Shown piece by piece: positions 34,056-44,585 of a DNA stretch of 64,000 bases. The DNA is from Clostridium sp. OM02-18AC (GTDB lineage: Bacteria > Bacillota > Clostridia > Lachnospirales > Lachnospiraceae). Position numbers and translations under genes: made by a program. The DNA lies in NCBI RefSeq assembly GCF_003481825.1, contig NZ_QULW01000002.1, forward strand, positions 124,001 through 188,000, in the 5' to 3' direction. Position 1 is the first letter of the stretch; every line of letters begins with the position of its first letter. The notes under the pieces were generated by a model, which was not told the origin of the DNA, did not search any database, and saw nothing but the letters and a program-made list of their open reading frames with translations.

Positions 34056-36685
34056 GCAATTTTAGAAATGTCACCTTCGGGGAGCATTTGTTTTCGAGAA
34101 TAGATGATAATGCTTATCTGCAAAAGCTGTATCACAATATCCTTATCAACTATTCTAAACGCCTGTTTAGTTTTGATGAGATGGAGGAACAGCTTGTCAA
34201 CATTGGGGATGCTCTGACCTTTGCAGATGTGCTTTCAAAATCCTGCGGCACAAACCTGTCGGATATTCATAAGACTCGTGCACAGGAAATGGTTGCACTG
34301 CTTTATGATATGTATCCTCAAGATGAGCAGGTGAAGTATTATCTTGGCTCTGTTCTTGCCAATACAGGGAATTTCCTCGGCATGAATAGGCTGACACCGG
34401 ATTTTGAAAATGCTTCTCTGCTTGAGCGTGTGTTCATGCACTTCAACATGGATTACTTGTCTGTGCCATCCGATGGTGGAGCTCGTTTCTTTCCTGCACA
34501 AAAAGAGATATATGACAGTCTGTCTAGACCATATTTCAGCTATTCCGCCCCCACATCTATGGGAAAGTCCTTTATGATGCGTGCGTTTATTAAGCAACAG
34601 ATTATGGAAGGTACAAAGAAGAATTTCGCTTTGCTCATCCCTACGAAAGCACTGATAAACGAGGTTACGAGCGAATTAATCGAGAGTCTCACCACTCTAT
34701 TGAAGGAAACGGATTACCGTATTGTGACATCCTCCGGTTCGATGGCATTAGAGACGAAGCATAACTATATTTTCGTCCTGACACCTGAGCGAATGCTTTA
34801 CATTCTGATTGATGATCCTGATCTTATGATCGATTATTTGTTTGTAGACGAAGCTCATAAAATATCTTCCGGTGATAAGAGAAGTGCGTTCTATTATAAG
34901 GTCATCAACAAGTTAGAGGAACGGAATAACAATACGCATATCATATTTGCTTCACCGAATATTCCAAATCCGAGGGTCTATCTCGATACGGTATCAAAGG
35001 GAGATTTGGCTATCGGTGAAGAAGCTACCGTGGCGTGCAGATATGCTCCTGTCAGTCAGCTAAAATACATTGTTGATCTATGGGAACGCAATATCCGTAT
35101 CTTCGATTCATACTCAAAGAAATTTATACTGCTGCACGAAATGAGCCATCAATACTCGTTGAGTGAGGTGATTGCTCGAATTGGCGATAAGCGGCACAAC
35201 ATCGTTTATTGCAAATCAAAGAATGATGCCATTCGGTTTGCAAGGGACTATGCGGATACGCAGATCCCAATTGGCGATAAAAAGCTACAGGCATTTGCGG
35301 AGGCAATACGCAGCGATGTTCATAAGGAATACTATCTCGCTGAACTGGTGGAAAGAGGTGTGGCATACCATATCGGTTATCTGCCTGCAAATATAAGGAT
35401 GCAGCTTGAGGACTATTACCGTGAAGGTCTTATCAAGACAATGTTCTGCACAAGTACCTTGTTGGAGGGAGTCAATCTTCCTGCGGAGAATCTCTTCATT
35501 ACAAGCTACAAGAAGGGCTTAAACAACTTTTCCGAGGTGGACTTCAAGAATCTGGTGGGCCGTGTCGGTCGTGCGAAATACAATCTGTACGGTAATGTTT
35601 TTATTGTTCGGCTTCAAAAACAGGAACGTGAAGAAGACCTGCAAAAATTTGAAGATCTGCTGAAGGGTGATGTGCCGCCACAAAAGCTGTCCATAGAAGC
35701 TGAATTGAACGTTAATCAGAAAAAGCTCATCATCGATACACTTCTTTCCGGCAGTGTAGAAATACACAAGTCCAAGAAGAGTCAGAGCGAAGACAATTAC
35801 GAGTTGATGCGAAAAACGATGTTGATCCTAGTCGGAGATATTGTGGACGGTAGGAACAGCCGCATTAGACAGGAGTTTACCCCGTATCTGACACCTGAAA
35901 CTGAGTCAATAATCCGGGAGCATTTTTCCGTGCCAGAGAAAAAGCCGGAGGATGATATCAATGTCTCGTATGATCAGATACAGGGTATCGCAAAACTCAT
36001 CCGCGACGGGCTGGCTTACCCTGAGATCAAAGATCCGAAACGCGGAGCGGATTATTATGAAACGCTTGCGTTTCTCAACAAACTGGCAGTGGCATTTAAG
36101 TGGCGTATCTATGAAAAATGGACACTCGGTGCGGGAGAAGGAAGAACATATACCAAGCTGACATGGTATACCGTTCTCCTGACCCAGTGGATGCAGGGGC
36201 ACGGACTCAGCCATATCATCGGGCAAAGTATAGATGATTATGACAAGAAAAAGCGCGAGGTAAAAGTCGACTACAATAAATGGGAACCCTTCGACGGCTC
36301 ACAGAAACATAAAAACATAATCATTGCCGATACGCTGGAGGCGATTGAGGATGTACTTTTATTTCGATTATCAAACTACTTCCTTAAATTTTCAGAGGAA
36401 TACAAACACCAACACCCTAATGAACCGTTCACAAACGACTGGTACGAATTTGTTGAGTATGGAACAACAAACCGCTTGCGAATCATTCTGCAGCGAAGTG
36501 GTTTTAAGCGGGACTCAACCGAATACATCCGACGAAATGCCGATAAGTATATACGAGGAACTTTGGACAATCCAAAGCTGCTGAAAAAGGCGCTGTTGGA
36601 ATGCCCTAACGAACTAGTGAGGAGAGACACTGAAGAAATCCAGTACAACGTACCTGAGCTGTTTATAGATGAAGGAGAAGAATAA
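34052..36685 (+). CDS. HamB-like superfamily 2 helicase (Hachiman)
   Basis: An 877-residue SF2 helicase with Walker A APTSMGKSF near residue 166, DEAH box VDEAHK near 265, motif III-like FASPNIPNP, STLLEGVNLPA before motif VI, and VGRVGRAKY near 503. HamB proteins are large DEAH helicases that sense damaged or replicating phage DNA and release HamA nuclease. The gene overlaps hamA by ATGA, the normal Hachiman arrangement. The C-terminal 300 residues are without recognised motifs. Confidence 0.82.
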   Translation: MSNFRNVTFGEHLFSRIDDNAYLQKLYHNILINYSKRLFSFDEMEEQLVNIGDALTFADVLSKSCGTNLSDIHKTRAQEMVALLYDMYPQDEQVKYYLGSVLANTGNFLGMNRLTPDFENASLLERVFMHFNMDYLSVPSDGGARFFPAQKEIYDSLSRPYFSYSAPTSMGKSFMMRAFIKQQIMEGTKKNFALLIPTKALINEVTSELIESLTTLLKETDYRIVTSSGSMALETKHNYIFVLTPERMLYILIDDPDLMIDYLFVDEAHKISSGDKRSAFYYKVINKLEERNNNTHIIFASPNIPNPRVYLDTVSKGDLAIGEEATVACRYAPVSQLKYIVDLWERNIRIFDSYSKKFILLHEMSHQYSLSEVIARIGDKRHNIVYCKSKNDAIRFARDYADTQIPIGDKKLQAFAEAIRSDVHKEYYLAELVERGVAYHIGYLPANIRMQLEDYYREGLIKTMFCTSTLLEGVNLPAENLFITSYKKGLNNFSEVDFKNLVGRVGRAKYNLYGNVFIVRLQKQEREEDLQKFEDLLKGDVPPQKLSIEAELNVNQKKLIIDTLLSGSVEIHKSKKSQSEDNYELMRKTMLILVGDIVDGRNSRIRQEFTPYLTPETESIIREHFSVPEKKPEDDINVSYDQIQGIAKLIRDGLAYPEIKDPKRGADYYETLAFLNKLAVAFKWRIYEKWTLGAGEGRTYTKLTWYTVLLTQWMQGHGLSHIIGQSIDDYDKKKREVKVDYNKWEPFDGSQKHKNIIIADTLEAIEDVLLFRLSNYFLKFSEEYKHQHPNEPFTNDWYEFVEYGTTNRLRIILQRSGFKRDSTEYIRRNADKYIRGTLDNPKLLKKALLECPNELVRRDTEEIQYNVPELFIDEGEE

Positions 36686-36686
36686 G

Positions 36687-38672
36687 ATGACGAATTTTTA
36701 TGAAACCGTACTGACGGTACTGAAATCAGACGAGAGGTTTGTTGCCGAGGATGGCACTTTCCTGCGTAATGCGGTCTATGAGGCTGCAATGAAGATGGAT
36801 GAGAATCTTATCCAGATTCTTCTTACGAACGATGAAACACGCACTCGCTTCTTTGCAGAAGTCAATGGTGTGAAGGTCTTTGACAAGATAGGCTTTGCCT
36901 GGGTGGTCAACAATCGGCAATTCCTGCCGGATAGTTATACCCGTTTCAAGAATAAGATTGGGCTTGCCGATGAAACTGGTGCGCTGATTTCTGCTTCTGG
37001 TAAAGTGGAGCTTGTCTTCCCCTATAAAGATTGTGTTCTTGAAGGTGGTCAGACGAAGAATGAGCAAGGTCGCGATGAGGTCTTTTATAATGAGAGTTTA
37101 GTGCCTGGAGAGGTGGATAGACTATTGATGCCTAAAGTGCTCGGAGGCGCTAAGAGATATACCGCAGATGGTATTGAGGACACCTTGGAATTTCGTGACA
37201 ATGACAACTTAATCATCCGTGGCAACAATCTGCTCGCATTAAGTTCTCTGCTGAAGGTGTTTGAAGGAAGAGTGAAGTGCATTTACATAGATCCGCCCTA
37301 TTATTTCAATGTGAAGAAAGATGAGGATACTTTCGCATATAACTCCAACTTCAAGTTGTCTTCTTGGCTTGTGTTCATGAAGAATCGTCTGGAAATTGCG
37401 CGGAGACTGTTATCTAACGATGGTGCTTTGTTCGTTCAGATTAGCGACGATGGTGTAGGTGAACTTCACTGTCTCCTCAAAGATATATTCGGTGTCGAAA
37501 ACTTCATCAACAAGATCACCGTGAAGACAAAATCCCCGTCAGGATTTGCATCGGTAAACCCCGGTGTCTTTGAAACTGCCGAGTATATTTTAGGATTTGC
37601 CAAGAGCAAACGGGCATGGAAATACAATCCTCAATATGTTGAAAGTGGATATGACGCGAACTACAAGTCTGTTGTGGTCAATAAGGAAGCCCCTGCCAGC
37701 GAGTGGATAATCAGGGATATTATCGATGTGTTGGCGGAGGAGCATGGTTATAATGATGCAAAGGCGATGCGTGATGAACTTGGTAAACCAGTCGTAGATG
37801 AGATGGTTGCACAATTCGCATTTGAGCACGCAGATTGTGTATTCCAATCTGTTGCAATAGGAAATAACGCTGGGCAAGCAGTAGTGGAAGCACGCGACCA
37901 GTCTAAAAAGAAACCCGAACGCATACTCACAGTTGAGCGAGAAGGACAATACACGGTTTATGTTCATAAAGGTCGTGAGATTGCCTTTTATTCAAAAAAA
38001 CTGCATGAGGTGGATGGTGAACTCGTCCCATCAATGCAGGTTTCTAACATCTGGACAGACACACCATATGAGGGCATCGCAAGGGAAGGCGGCGTGACAT
38101 TAAAAGGCGGAAAGAAACCTGAAAAACTCATACGCCGAATCCTTGAGATGGCGTCCAATCCGGGGGATATTGTCCTTGATTATCATCTTGGCAGTGGTAC
38201 AACCTGTGCAGTTGCACACAAGATAGGCCGTAGGTATATAGGGGTTGAGCAGCTTGAATATGGAGACGATGACTCAACTGTTCGCCTTGAATCTGTCATT
38301 AAAGGGGATAGCACCGGAGTTTCAAAGGCTGTGAAGTGGCAAGGTGGCGGTTCCTTTGTCTATTGCGAACTGGCAAAGCTCAACCAGACAATTGTGGAAG
38401 AAATCGAAGCCGCTACTGATGATGCTGACTTGTCCGATATTTACGGTAGGATGGTAAAGTCCGGCTTTATCAGCTACAAGGTGAATCCGGCTGATATCGA
38501 TGCGGCTGCTGATGATTACGCCGCACTTTCGCTGGATGACAAGAAGCGGTTCCTTATGGAGATTTTGGACAAAAATCTCCTGTATGTGAACTACTGCGAT
38601 ATTGATGATGCGGAGTTCGGCATCTCCGACGAGGACAAAGCGTTCACGAGGAGCTTTTACAGGGAGGGATAA
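36687..38672 (+). CDS. mod: Type III restriction-modification DNA methyltransferase (Mod)
   Basis: A 661-residue beta-class N6-adenine methyltransferase. The catalytic DPPYYF lies near residue 201 and the SAM motif DYHLGSGTT near 499, in the DPPY-first order of type III Mod subunits. The region between carries the target-recognition domain. Mod recognises and methylates one strand of an asymmetric site and forms the restriction complex with Res. AAGGAGAA lies 9 bases before ATG 36687, one base after hamB stops; Res follows by 3 bases. Confidence 0.92.
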   Translation: MTNFYETVLTVLKSDERFVAEDGTFLRNAVYEAAMKMDENLIQILLTNDETRTRFFAEVNGVKVFDKIGFAWVVNNRQFLPDSYTRFKNKIGLADETGALISASGKVELVFPYKDCVLEGGQTKNEQGRDEVFYNESLVPGEVDRLLMPKVLGGAKRYTADGIEDTLEFRDNDNLIIRGNNLLALSSLLKVFEGRVKCIYIDPPYYFNVKKDEDTFAYNSNFKLSSWLVFMKNRLEIARRLLSNDGALFVQISDDGVGELHCLLKDIFGVENFINKITVKTKSPSGFASVNPGVFETAEYILGFAKSKRAWKYNPQYVESGYDANYKSVVVNKEAPASEWIIRDIIDVLAEEHGYNDAKAMRDELGKPVVDEMVAQFAFEHADCVFQSVAIGNNAGQAVVEARDQSKKKPERILTVEREGQYTVYVHKGREIAFYSKKLHEVDGELVPSMQVSNIWTDTPYEGIAREGGVTLKGGKKPEKLIRRILEMASNPGDIVLDYHLGSGTTCAVAHKIGRRYIGVEQLEYGDDDSTVRLESVIKGDSTGVSKAVKWQGGGSFVYCELAKLNQTIVEEIEAATDDADLSDIYGRMVKSGFISYKVNPADIDAAADDYAALSLDDKKRFLMEILDKNLLYVNYCDIDDAEFGISDEDKAFTRSFYREG

Positions 38673-38675
38673 TCG

Positions 38676-41348
38676 ATGGCATTCTTATACGAAAAAATAG
38701 ACGCCTTGCGTGAATACGGTAGCAGTGCTGTTCTCCCCTCCTACATTCCGGAGAACCTGAATCCAAATTTCGAGCTGCGCCCGTATCAGAAACAGGCGTT
38801 TGAAAACTTTATTACACATTTCGAGAGTAGTAAACGTCCGAAGCCTACGCAGGTGCTTTTCCACATGGCGACAGGCAGCGGCAAGACGCTGATTATGGCG
38901 GGATTGATGCTGTATCTCTACAAACAGGGGTATCGGAATTTTCTGTTCTTTGTTAACCTTTCTAATATTCTTGAAAAGACACGGGAGAATTTCTGCAATT
39001 CGATATCCTCAAAGTATCTTTTCGCAGATGAGATTGTGCTGGACGGAGAGCGCATCCGCATCAATCAAGTAGACAATTTCCAGTACTCAGACCAGAATGC
39101 CATCAACATCTGCTTTACCACTACTCAGGGACTCCATATGGATATGTGGATGGCAAAGGAAAATGGTATGTCCTTTGATGACTTTGACGAACAGAAGGTG
39201 GTTCTGATTTCCGATGAGGCGCACCATCTGAACGTTGATACTAAAAAGAAAATGTCAGCAGATGAGGAGTCAAGCTATCATTCTTGGGAGCAGACCGTAA
39301 AGAATATTTTTAGCCGAAATGCTGAAAACATCCTGCTGGAGTTTACAGCGACTTGCGATCTTGCTAACCCAGCAATCCGTACGGCATATGAGAACAAGAT
39401 CATCTTCGACTATGCTCTGGCGAAGTTTTATGGTGATAGGTATTCCAAGGACATCATCACGTTACGTTCCGATTTGACCGTCATGGAGAGGGCTTTGCAG
39501 GCACTTGTACTCAGTCAATATCGTTTGAAGGTATTTCAGGATCATCGTCTCGGGATTAAGCCTGTTGTACTTTTTAAGGCTGCGAAGATTGCAGACAGTA
39601 AAGACTTTATGGTTGAGTTTATAGAGACAGTGAAAAAGCTGACCGGCGCACAGCTGCGCAGTCTTTCCACTGCTGTTAATAATGAGGTCATGCACAAAGC
39701 CTTTGCTTATTTCGCTAACAACGGTATTTCTTTTGATACGCTTGCTGCAGAGCTCCGTGATGACTTTTCCGAGGAGCATTGCGTTTCCGTAAATGATGAT
39801 AAGGATGCCACGCAGAAACAGATACTTTTGAATTCTCTTGAAGATGAGGACAATCCTTACCGTGCAATCTTTGAGGTCAAGAAGTTGGATGAGGGATGGG
39901 ATGTCCTCAACCTGTTTGATATCGTCCGCCTTTATGAAACGAGGCAGTCCAGCGGCAAAAAAATAGCTCCCGCCACGATAGCGGAAGCACAGCTAATCGG
40001 ACGTGGTGCAAGATACTGCCCATTTCAGCTTGATGATGAGCAGCCGAAGTTTCAGAGAAAATATGACGAGGATATAACCTGCGAAATGCGTGTCTGCGAG
40101 ACGCTCTATTATCATTGTCAGAATGACCATCGCTATGTGACGGAGCTGCGTAATGCCCTGCGTGAAATTGGTCTGGATACCGACAAAATCGTGCAGCGTG
40201 AATATGTTCTTAAAGATGATTTCAAAGCCACCGACATATACCGACAGGGCTTAATCTTCCTAAATGACAGGGAGGTAAAAGATAGAAGAGATGTGCGTGG
40301 CCTTTCGCCGACCGTAAGGGATGATATATATCGTTTCCAAGCGGCAACGGGAGCCTCCGGCATCGATTCTGTTATGATAGAAACCTCACAGGGTGTCGAC
40401 CTTGCCTTCAACTTGAAGACAGCGCATATGACCATCAAGGAAATCGCAGACATTAATTATGCAATTGTTAACAAGGCTTTGATGAAATACCCGATTTTTA
40501 AGTTTAATACCCTGCGTTCCTATTTCCCTAATGTTACATCCACGAGGCAGTTCATCACGGATAATGAATACCTCGGTGCTGTCCGCATCGACATTCAGAG
40601 CAAGGATGCGCATCCGACTATGGAAACTCTCTATTCGGCCGTTTTCTATGTACTCGGAAAGATTGCGGGTTCCATTTCCGGCATTGAAGAAACATACCGA
40701 GGAACGAAGACATTCAGGGCAAGGAACATCAGAGATGTTTTTCGCAACAAGACGGTCAATTATACCGATCCACACGATGGAGGTGTTGGTATCTCACAGA
40801 ATGATCCGTCCGTAAAGAGCGATTGGAAAATCGATCTTACCACGGAGGACTGGTTTGTCTATACCGATAACTACGGAACCTCGGAAGAGAAGGCATTTGT
40901 CGCTTACTTCCGTGGATATGTTGATGATTTAAGAAAGGTGTATAACCGCATTTATCTTGTCAGAAACGAGCGGGAATTTCACATCTATTCGTTTGAAGAT
41001 GGTGAACGTTTCGAGCCTGACTATGTCCTTTTCCTGCAAAGGGACAAAACAGATGGATTTGAGCAACTCCAGATTTTTATCGAGCCAAAGGGCACACAAC
41101 TCCTCGAAAAGGATGCGTGGAAAGAAAAATTTCTGCTCCAGTTAAAGGCAGATGCTGTGCCAACTACCACTTTTGTGGACGACAATGACTACAGAATTTG
41201 GGGACTCCATTTCTTTAATCAGGAAAACCGTATGAAAGAGTTTGATGCAGAGCTTGCAGATTTGAGTGAAAGAGCAACTATTTCAACAAATCATTCTAAG
41301 CAATATTTGAGTATGGTTGCTGAAGAACCGGCACCATATGGAAAATGA
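38676..41348 (+). CDS. res: Type III restriction enzyme subunit (Res)
   Basis: An 890-residue helicase-nuclease. It begins with an SF2 helicase: Walker A MATGSGKTL near residue 66, SDEAHH near 179, ATCDLANPAI, and motif VI-like QLIGRGARYCPF. The C-terminal PD-(D/E)xK nuclease has FEPDYVLF near 778 and IFIEPKG near 802. Type III Res moves or slides on DNA after recognition by Mod and cuts when two head-to-head sites meet. Standard length for the family. Directly behind mod. Confidence 0.92.
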   Translation: MAFLYEKIDALREYGSSAVLPSYIPENLNPNFELRPYQKQAFENFITHFESSKRPKPTQVLFHMATGSGKTLIMAGLMLYLYKQGYRNFLFFVNLSNILEKTRENFCNSISSKYLFADEIVLDGERIRINQVDNFQYSDQNAINICFTTTQGLHMDMWMAKENGMSFDDFDEQKVVLISDEAHHLNVDTKKKMSADEESSYHSWEQTVKNIFSRNAENILLEFTATCDLANPAIRTAYENKIIFDYALAKFYGDRYSKDIITLRSDLTVMERALQALVLSQYRLKVFQDHRLGIKPVVLFKAAKIADSKDFMVEFIETVKKLTGAQLRSLSTAVNNEVMHKAFAYFANNGISFDTLAAELRDDFSEEHCVSVNDDKDATQKQILLNSLEDEDNPYRAIFEVKKLDEGWDVLNLFDIVRLYETRQSSGKKIAPATIAEAQLIGRGARYCPFQLDDEQPKFQRKYDEDITCEMRVCETLYYHCQNDHRYVTELRNALREIGLDTDKIVQREYVLKDDFKATDIYRQGLIFLNDREVKDRRDVRGLSPTVRDDIYRFQAATGASGIDSVMIETSQGVDLAFNLKTAHMTIKEIADINYAIVNKALMKYPIFKFNTLRSYFPNVTSTRQFITDNEYLGAVRIDIQSKDAHPTMETLYSAVFYVLGKIAGSISGIEETYRGTKTFRARNIRDVFRNKTVNYTDPHDGGVGISQNDPSVKSDWKIDLTTEDWFVYTDNYGTSEEKAFVAYFRGYVDDLRKVYNRIYLVRNEREFHIYSFEDGERFEPDYVLFLQRDKTDGFEQLQIFIEPKGTQLLEKDAWKEKFLLQLKADAVPTTTFVDDNDYRIWGLHFFNQENRMKEFDAELADLSERATISTNHSKQYLSMVAEEPAPYGK

Positions 41349-41373
41349 TGATGTATAAGCAGGGGGGTGATGC

Positions 41374-43224
41374 ATGGATTCAGGAAAAGATAGGCAGGAA
41401 AAGTATGAATTGCTCATTACTGCTGATAGTGTCCAATCGACCGATGAAAGGTTTACTATGGACAATCTATCCCTTGGTGATAATTATAAGCCACTCGATG
41501 CATATTTCAGAAAGGAAAATGGGGATATTATCAAGCGTTCGTACAGCAAAGGCGAACGAAGAAATACAAACCAGACGCTGCCACGTATCGCATTTCAGGT
41601 ATTTGAAAAGCAAATATCTGCCATGTCTGTAGAAGATAAAGAACGCTTTCCAGTTTGCAAATATAATCCGGAAAAGGAAATGATTTGCGGCATTTATTCA
41701 AGTGTGGATGAATTCAAAAAGCATAGAAATACCATCGAGTACCTCACCTATGGTTATGATAATGGTAGACAGTTTGTTATATATAGCTGGAATATCTTTT
41801 CTACGGTTTATTTTGTGCAGGAGTGCTTGAAGCGTTTCGGAAATCGTGGAGATCAATTTGTCCTGACATATCGTGAAAAAGACGAGAAGGAAAATAAAGC
41901 GGAAGAAACGGAATCCGCTGTTCAAGAGGAACTTGTGCAGCAGTTCAAAGGATACAGAAACGAATATTCTTCCATGCTGATCGAATCAAAAAATCTGATT
42001 TTCAGAGGAGCGCCTGGTACAGGTAAGTCCTATCTTGCAAAGGAAATTGCAGCAGACATCATTAGTGATGGATATTTTGATGATTATACGCTACTTTCTG
42101 ACGAGCAGAAGAAACAGGTAGAATTTGTGCAGTTTCATCCAAGCTATGATTATGCTGATTTTGTAGAAGGCTTGCGCCCAATTGTCAAAGATGACGGAAC
42201 GATGGGATTCGAACTTCAGGATGGAATTTTCAAAAAATTCGTGGCTCGTGCAAGGAAAAATTATGAAGACTCGTTAAAATCCAAGGAAACAATCGAAAAG
42301 GAACATTCTGCTCAGGAATCCATGACAGAGTTCTTTTCAGGTATCGAATTGGGCGTGGATACATTTAAGACAATCAATGGTAACGAATTCACTATAACCA
42401 GCGTGGATGACAGCCATATTAATATTTCTATTCCGGGTAATGCAACTGTTAACAGGCTTTCACTGAATTTAGATGAAGTCCGAATGATGCTTGAGTCCGG
42501 GCAGAAATTTGAAAAAATAAAGGATATTACAACATTTTTGGGAAAGTCTTTTGCCACACAGGGATTTTCGTATGATTTCGCTATCTACAAAGCAATCAAG
42601 GCAAAGAAGGCTGCAGCACCCAAGACACCTATCAGATTGGAAAAACTGAAGAAGTACATTTTCATTATTGATGAAATAAACCGTGGTGAGATTTCCAAGA
42701 TATTTGGGGAATTGTTCTTTGCTATTGATCCTGGGTATCGGGGAAAATCGGGTGAAATCTCTACGCAATATGCAAATATGCATTCTAATCCGGATGAGAA
42801 ATTCTATATCCCGGAAAATGTGTACATCATCGGCACCATGAATGATATTGACCGTTCTGTGGATAGCTTCGATTTTGCAATGCGAAGAAGATTTCGTTTT
42901 GTGGAAATTAAGGCAGATGCCAGGCTTGAGATGTTAGCTTCTCTGGATAATGAAGAATTGGAAGCCGAGGCCATCAAGAGGATGACTGCACTCAACAAGG
43001 CCATTGCCGAAGTAGAGGATTTGAATGAAAATTATCAGATCGGTGCATCCTATTTTCTTAAGCTGAAGACCCTTGATTTTGAACGATTATGGACGGATTA
43101 TCTACAGCCACTTCTGCAAGAGTACATACAGGGAATGTACGATGAAAAGGGAATTATGACAAAATTCGAAAGAGCATATGGCTATCAGAAACCAGCTGAC
43201 GGTGATGAAAATGAAACTGCTTAG
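41374..43224 (+). CDS. mcrB: McrB-like AAA+ GTPase of a methyl-dependent restriction system
   Basis: A 616-residue AAA+ protein of the McrB type: Walker A GAPGTGKSY near residue 213, HPSYDYADFVEGLRP, Walker B FIIDEINRGEISK near 431, and GTMNDIDRSVDSFDFAMRRR near 485. The N-terminal ~180 residues are a target-recognition part that I cannot assign to a known reader domain (not an obvious EVE or DUF3578 fold). McrB rings hydrolyse GTP and drive McrC to cleave modified DNA. The gap from res is 25 bases. The ribosome site is GGGGGTGATGC. Confidence 0.9.
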   Translation: MDSGKDRQEKYELLITADSVQSTDERFTMDNLSLGDNYKPLDAYFRKENGDIIKRSYSKGERRNTNQTLPRIAFQVFEKQISAMSVEDKERFPVCKYNPEKEMICGIYSSVDEFKKHRNTIEYLTYGYDNGRQFVIYSWNIFSTVYFVQECLKRFGNRGDQFVLTYREKDEKENKAEETESAVQEELVQQFKGYRNEYSSMLIESKNLIFRGAPGTGKSYLAKEIAADIISDGYFDDYTLLSDEQKKQVEFVQFHPSYDYADFVEGLRPIVKDDGTMGFELQDGIFKKFVARARKNYEDSLKSKETIEKEHSAQESMTEFFSGIELGVDTFKTINGNEFTITSVDDSHINISIPGNATVNRLSLNLDEVRMMLESGQKFEKIKDITTFLGKSFATQGFSYDFAIYKAIKAKKAAAPKTPIRLEKLKKYIFIIDEINRGEISKIFGELFFAIDPGYRGKSGEISTQYANMHSNPDEKFYIPENVYIIGTMNDIDRSVDSFDFAMRRRFRFVEIKADARLEMLASLDNEELEAEAIKRMTALNKAIAEVEDLNENYQIGASYFLKLKTLDFERLWTDYLQPLLQEYIQGMYDEKGIMTKFERAYGYQKPADGDENETA

Positions 43225-44527
43225 GATTAAGGATAATTCACAGCAGAAAAAACAATCCTTTGCTGATATAAAAGCTCTTTCCGACAAAATTGTAGATAAG
43301 ACTTTAGAACAGCTGGAACGAGAAGGTATATTTGTTTTCCCTGAAATAGTAAAGGACGCAGCCGATATAACACGCGATCAGGTAATATTGCAAAGCGTGA
43401 ATGATAATTATGTGTCGGGAAATGTAATGGGGTTCCTTGGCTGCGGAAATGAACGACTCATTATCGAATCACGCTTTAGCGGAGATAGTGATTACTTTTT
43501 CCAATATTTACTTGAAAAAGTTATGGCATTTCCTAATCTTGTGGATTTGGAAACAGATGCGGATCAGGATAACCGCATCTACAATTTCTTGTTGTTTCTG
43601 TTCCCCTATTATCTTAAATCTGCGATGAGAAAGGGACTGTATAAAGAATATATCAGCCGCAGATATAATGATGGAAATGTAAAAGGAACTATTGATATTG
43701 CAAGGCAGATTCGATTAAACACCCCGTTTACAGGAAACGTGGCATATACGCAGCGAGAGTTTTCCTATGATAATGCTCTGATGGAATTAGTCCGACATAC
43801 GATTGAGTTTATCAAGCATAAACCATATGGGAACAAGATTCTTGCAAAAGCAAAGGAAGAAGTAAAACTTGTCATTGATGTGACGGCAAAATATGAACCA
43901 TATAGTAGAGCTAAAATTATAGAACGGAATAAACGGAATATGGTTCATCATGCATATTACAGAGAATATCTTTCACTTCAGCGTTTATGCATCTTAATCC
44001 TCCAACGCCAAAAGCATCAAATTGGTACAGGTTCCAAGCAAATATATGGTATTTTAGTTGATGGTGCCTGGTTGTGGGAAGAGTATCTTTATTTGCTGAT
44101 TGGTGAAAAATTCTATCATCCGATGAATAAGGACGACAAGGGGGCACAGCGATTATTTGAAGGAAATAATGGTTTGATCTATCCAGATTTTATAAGCAAG
44201 AGCAATACAAATCGCCTGATTGCCGATGCTAAATATAAACCAACAGAGAATATTGGCAACCGAGACTACTTGCAGGTGCTGGCGTATATGTTTCGCTTTG
44301 ATGCTAAAGTCGGATATTATCTCTATCCAGAATCAAAAGGTGCGGATGATATGAAGCTTAGGATGAATTGTGGTTCTACCTATGAGGAAAATGTAACGCC
44401 GAGGGATGATGTAAGCATTATAAAGCACGGTTTAAAAATCCCCACCGATGTTGGTGAATACAAGGAATTTGTAGCAGAAATTAAAAACAGTGAAGAGGAA
44501 TTTGTGAAGATATTTGAGCAATCCTAA
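43211..44527 (+). CDS. mcrC: McrC-like nuclease subunit
   Basis: A 438-residue McrC protein. A PD-(D/E)xK nuclease lies in the C-terminal third: LIYPDFISKSN near residue 323 and LIADAKYKP near 336, with QVLAYMFRF after. McrC binds the McrB ring and cuts DNA between methylated sites. The start is chosen at ATG 43211 behind GGTGATG, overlapping mcrB by 14 bases. It ends the defence operon at a strong terminator. Confidence 0.9.
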   Translation: MKLLRIKDNSQQKKQSFADIKALSDKIVDKTLEQLEREGIFVFPEIVKDAADITRDQVILQSVNDNYVSGNVMGFLGCGNERLIIESRFSGDSDYFFQYLLEKVMAFPNLVDLETDADQDNRIYNFLLFLFPYYLKSAMRKGLYKEYISRRYNDGNVKGTIDIARQIRLNTPFTGNVAYTQREFSYDNALMELVRHTIEFIKHKPYGNKILAKAKEEVKLVIDVTAKYEPYSRAKIIERNKRNMVHHAYYREYLSLQRLCILILQRQKHQIGTGSKQIYGILVDGAWLWEEYLYLLIGEKFYHPMNKDDKGAQRLFEGNNGLIYPDFISKSNTNRLIADAKYKPTENIGNRDYLQVLAYMFRFDAKVGYYLYPESKGADDMKLRMNCGSTYEENVTPRDDVSIIKHGLKIPTDVGEYKEFVAEIKNSEEEFVKIFEQS

Positions 44528-44536
44528 ACAGAAATG

Positions 44537-44585
44537 CGGCAGCAGTACTGACCAAACCAAGGTCAGCACTGCTGCCGTATTTTTA
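44537..44585. terminator. Strong terminator of the defence operon
   Basis: A 17-base stem (44537-44553 with 44561-44577, one mismatch), 7-base loop, then TATTTTT. It also faces the end of the convergent DNA polymerase gene. Confidence 0.9.
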
